64,000 nucleotides of DNA from Azospirillum ramasamyi (lineage in GTDB: Bacteria; Pseudomonadota; Alphaproteobacteria; Azospirillales; Azospirillaceae), in the NCBI RefSeq assembly GCF_003233655.1, contig NZ_CP029833.1:372001-436000 (forward strand). The letters are read 5' to 3'. Within the stretch, counting starts at the first letter, position 1, and each line of letters starts with the position of its first letter. The position numbers and the translations under genes are program-made. Shown piece after piece: positions 63,074-64,000 of the stretch. The notes beneath the pieces were generated by a model. That model did no database searches. It had not been told where the DNA came from and saw nothing but the letters and a program-made list of their open reading frames with translations.

Positions 63074-64000
63074 TCAGGGGGCCAGCAGGCCGGCAACCAG
63101 CAGGTAGGACAGGGCGGCGACGATGCCGGCGGCGGGAATCGTCAGCACCCAGGCCCAGACGATTCGGCCGGCCAGACCCCAGCGCACCGCCGAGGTGCGG
63201 CGGGCGGAGCCGACGCCGACGATGGCGCCCGTGATGGTGTGGGTGGTCGACACCGGGATGCCCATCCATGTCGCGCCGAACAGCGTGATGGCGCCCGCGG
63301 TCTCGGCGCAGAAACCCTGATAGGGCTTCAGGTCGGTGATGCGCGAGCCCATGGTGCGGACGATGCGCCAGCCGCCCATCATCGTGCCCAGCCCCATCGC
63401 CGCCTGACAGGTGATGATGACCCAGAAGGGCACGTGGAAGGTGTCGCCCAGCATGCCCTGGCTGAACAGCAGGACGGCGATGATGCCCATCGTCTTCTGC
63501 GCGTCGTTGCCGCCGTGGCCCAGGCTGTAGAGCGCGGCCGAGACGAGCTGGAGATGGCGGAACTGCCGGTCGACCGCGAAGGGCGCGGCGCGGCGCAGGA
63601 CCCAGGACACCACCAGCATCAGCGCCAGCGCCAGCAGCAGGCCGATGCCCGGCGACGCCACGATGGCGACCGCCGTCTTGATGAAGCCGCTGGCGACGAT
63701 GGCGTCGATCCCGGCCTTGGCGATGCCGGCGCCGGCGATGCCGCCCACCAGCGCGTGGGACGAGGAGGACGGCAGCCCGAGATACCAGGTGATGAGGTTC
63801 CAGCCGATGGCGCCGATCAGCGCCGCCAGGATCACCGCCGGGTCCATCACCAGCGGGTCGACCAGACCGGTGCCGATGGTGGTGGCGACATGCAGGCCGA
63901 AGAACAGGAAGGCGATGAAGTTGAAGAAGGCCGCCCACAGGACGGCCACCTTGGGCGACAGCACGCGGGTGGACACCACCGTGGCGATGGAGTTCGCCGC
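63074..64000 (-). CDS. pitA: Inorganic phosphate transporter, PiT family, 5' end missing
   Basis: Low-affinity phosphate (metal-phosphate)/H+ symporter in the inner membrane. The right window edge cuts the N-terminus; the visible part begins AANSIATVVSTRVLSP, the first PiT repeat signature. It continues through YLGLPSSSSHALVGGIAGAG, the second repeat YSLGHGGNDAQKTMGIIAVL and GIPVSTTHTITGAIVGVGSA. About 308 codons are present of a usual 330-420 or so. The C-terminal tail is short (SYLLVAGLLAP). No phoU-like gene follows downstream on this side. Confidence 0.94.
   Translation of the reverse strand, partial: AANSIATVVSTRVLSPKVAVLWAAFFNFIAFLFFGLHVATTIGTGLVDPLVMDPAVILAALIGAIGWNLITWYLGLPSSSSHALVGGIAGAGIAKAGIDAIVASGFIKTAVAIVASPGIGLLLALALMLVVSWVLRRAAPFAVDRQFRHLQLVSAALYSLGHGGNDAQKTMGIIAVLLFSQGMLGDTFHVPFWVIITCQAAMGLGTMMGGWRIVRTMGSRITDLKPYQGFCAETAGAITLFGATWMGIPVSTTHTITGAIVGVGSARRTSAVRWGLAGRIVWAWVLTIPAAGIVAALSYLLVAGLLAP

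Overview
The window is about 64 kb of very GC-rich DNA with long, tightly packed operons, frequent 4-bp ATGA start/stop overlaps and almost no gene-free space. Gene content (Ugd/GalU/PGM polysaccharide precursors, MCP, LivFGMH, two large hybrid histidine kinases, PitA, glutaryl-CoA dehydrogenase, DinB with a zinc-ribbon extension) and the dispersed CTCTCCC/GGGAGAG palindromes suggest a free-living alphaproteobacterium of the Rhodospirillales, most like Azospirillum. That placement is an inference from gene style, not from a marker gene. I saw no rRNA, tRNA, prophage, transposase or CRISPR array.

Layout. 0-7 kb: 3' part of ilvD (cut by the left edge), a 16-cysteine Csp-type copper-storage protein, a DUF2934/histone-H1-like protein, and a surface-glycan group (polytopic GT-like protein, GT9 heptosyltransferase-like protein, O-antigen-ligase-like protein). 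7-12 kb: a doubled operator-like repeat, a GNAT, an sbtA-like bicarbonate permease with a downstream LysR gene, a small GNAT and an RluA pseudouridine synthase. 12-16 kb: galU-ugd-pgm, making UDP-glucose, UDP-glucuronate and hexose-1-phosphates. 16-24.4 kb (minus strand): one apparent operon of long-form thymidine/AMP phosphorylase, beta-CASP metallo-beta-lactamase RNase, HlyD, RbbA-like ABC fusion and ABC-2 permease. 24.5-27 kb: TrxC, an orphan ribbon-helix-helix protein, a cluster of DnaA boxes, and an ECF sigma / anti-sigma / periplasmic sensor trio. 27-35 kb: mdtABC-type RND efflux operon.

35-38.3 kb (plus strand): a three-gene cluster of GntR regulator, hydroxylysine-kinase-like phosphotransferase and class III phospho-lyase/aminotransferase, with the same TGATGCATCA palindrome in front of the regulator and in front of the two enzymes. 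Glutaryl-CoA dehydrogenase, the later step of lysine/hydroxylysine degradation, lies 3 kb away. Between them are a DUF1345 membrane protein and an unusual fusion of a DedA membrane domain to a complete ATP-grasp domain. 42-49 kb: MCP and a livHMGF-DUF6867 operon with no substrate-binding gene beside it, preceded by four 14-bp tandem repeats and a roughly 0.8 kb gene-free stretch. 49.7-51.5 kb: divergent ald and lrp/asnC genes. 51.6-64 kb: dinB, a small membrane protein, a LuxR response regulator with a sodium-symporter-type hybrid kinase, several small unknown proteins, a TerB-like protein, a hybrid kinase with two receivers, and a pitA phosphate transporter cut by the right edge.

Most likely places for new biology: the GntR/kinase/phospho-lyase regulon, the DedA-ATP-grasp fusion, the phosphorylase-RNase-exporter operon, the DnaA-box cluster at 25.4-25.5 kb, the doubled TGRAAC repeat at 7.15-7.3 kb, and intergenic palindromes that have become in-frame protein sequence in the RbbA-like and HlyD proteins.
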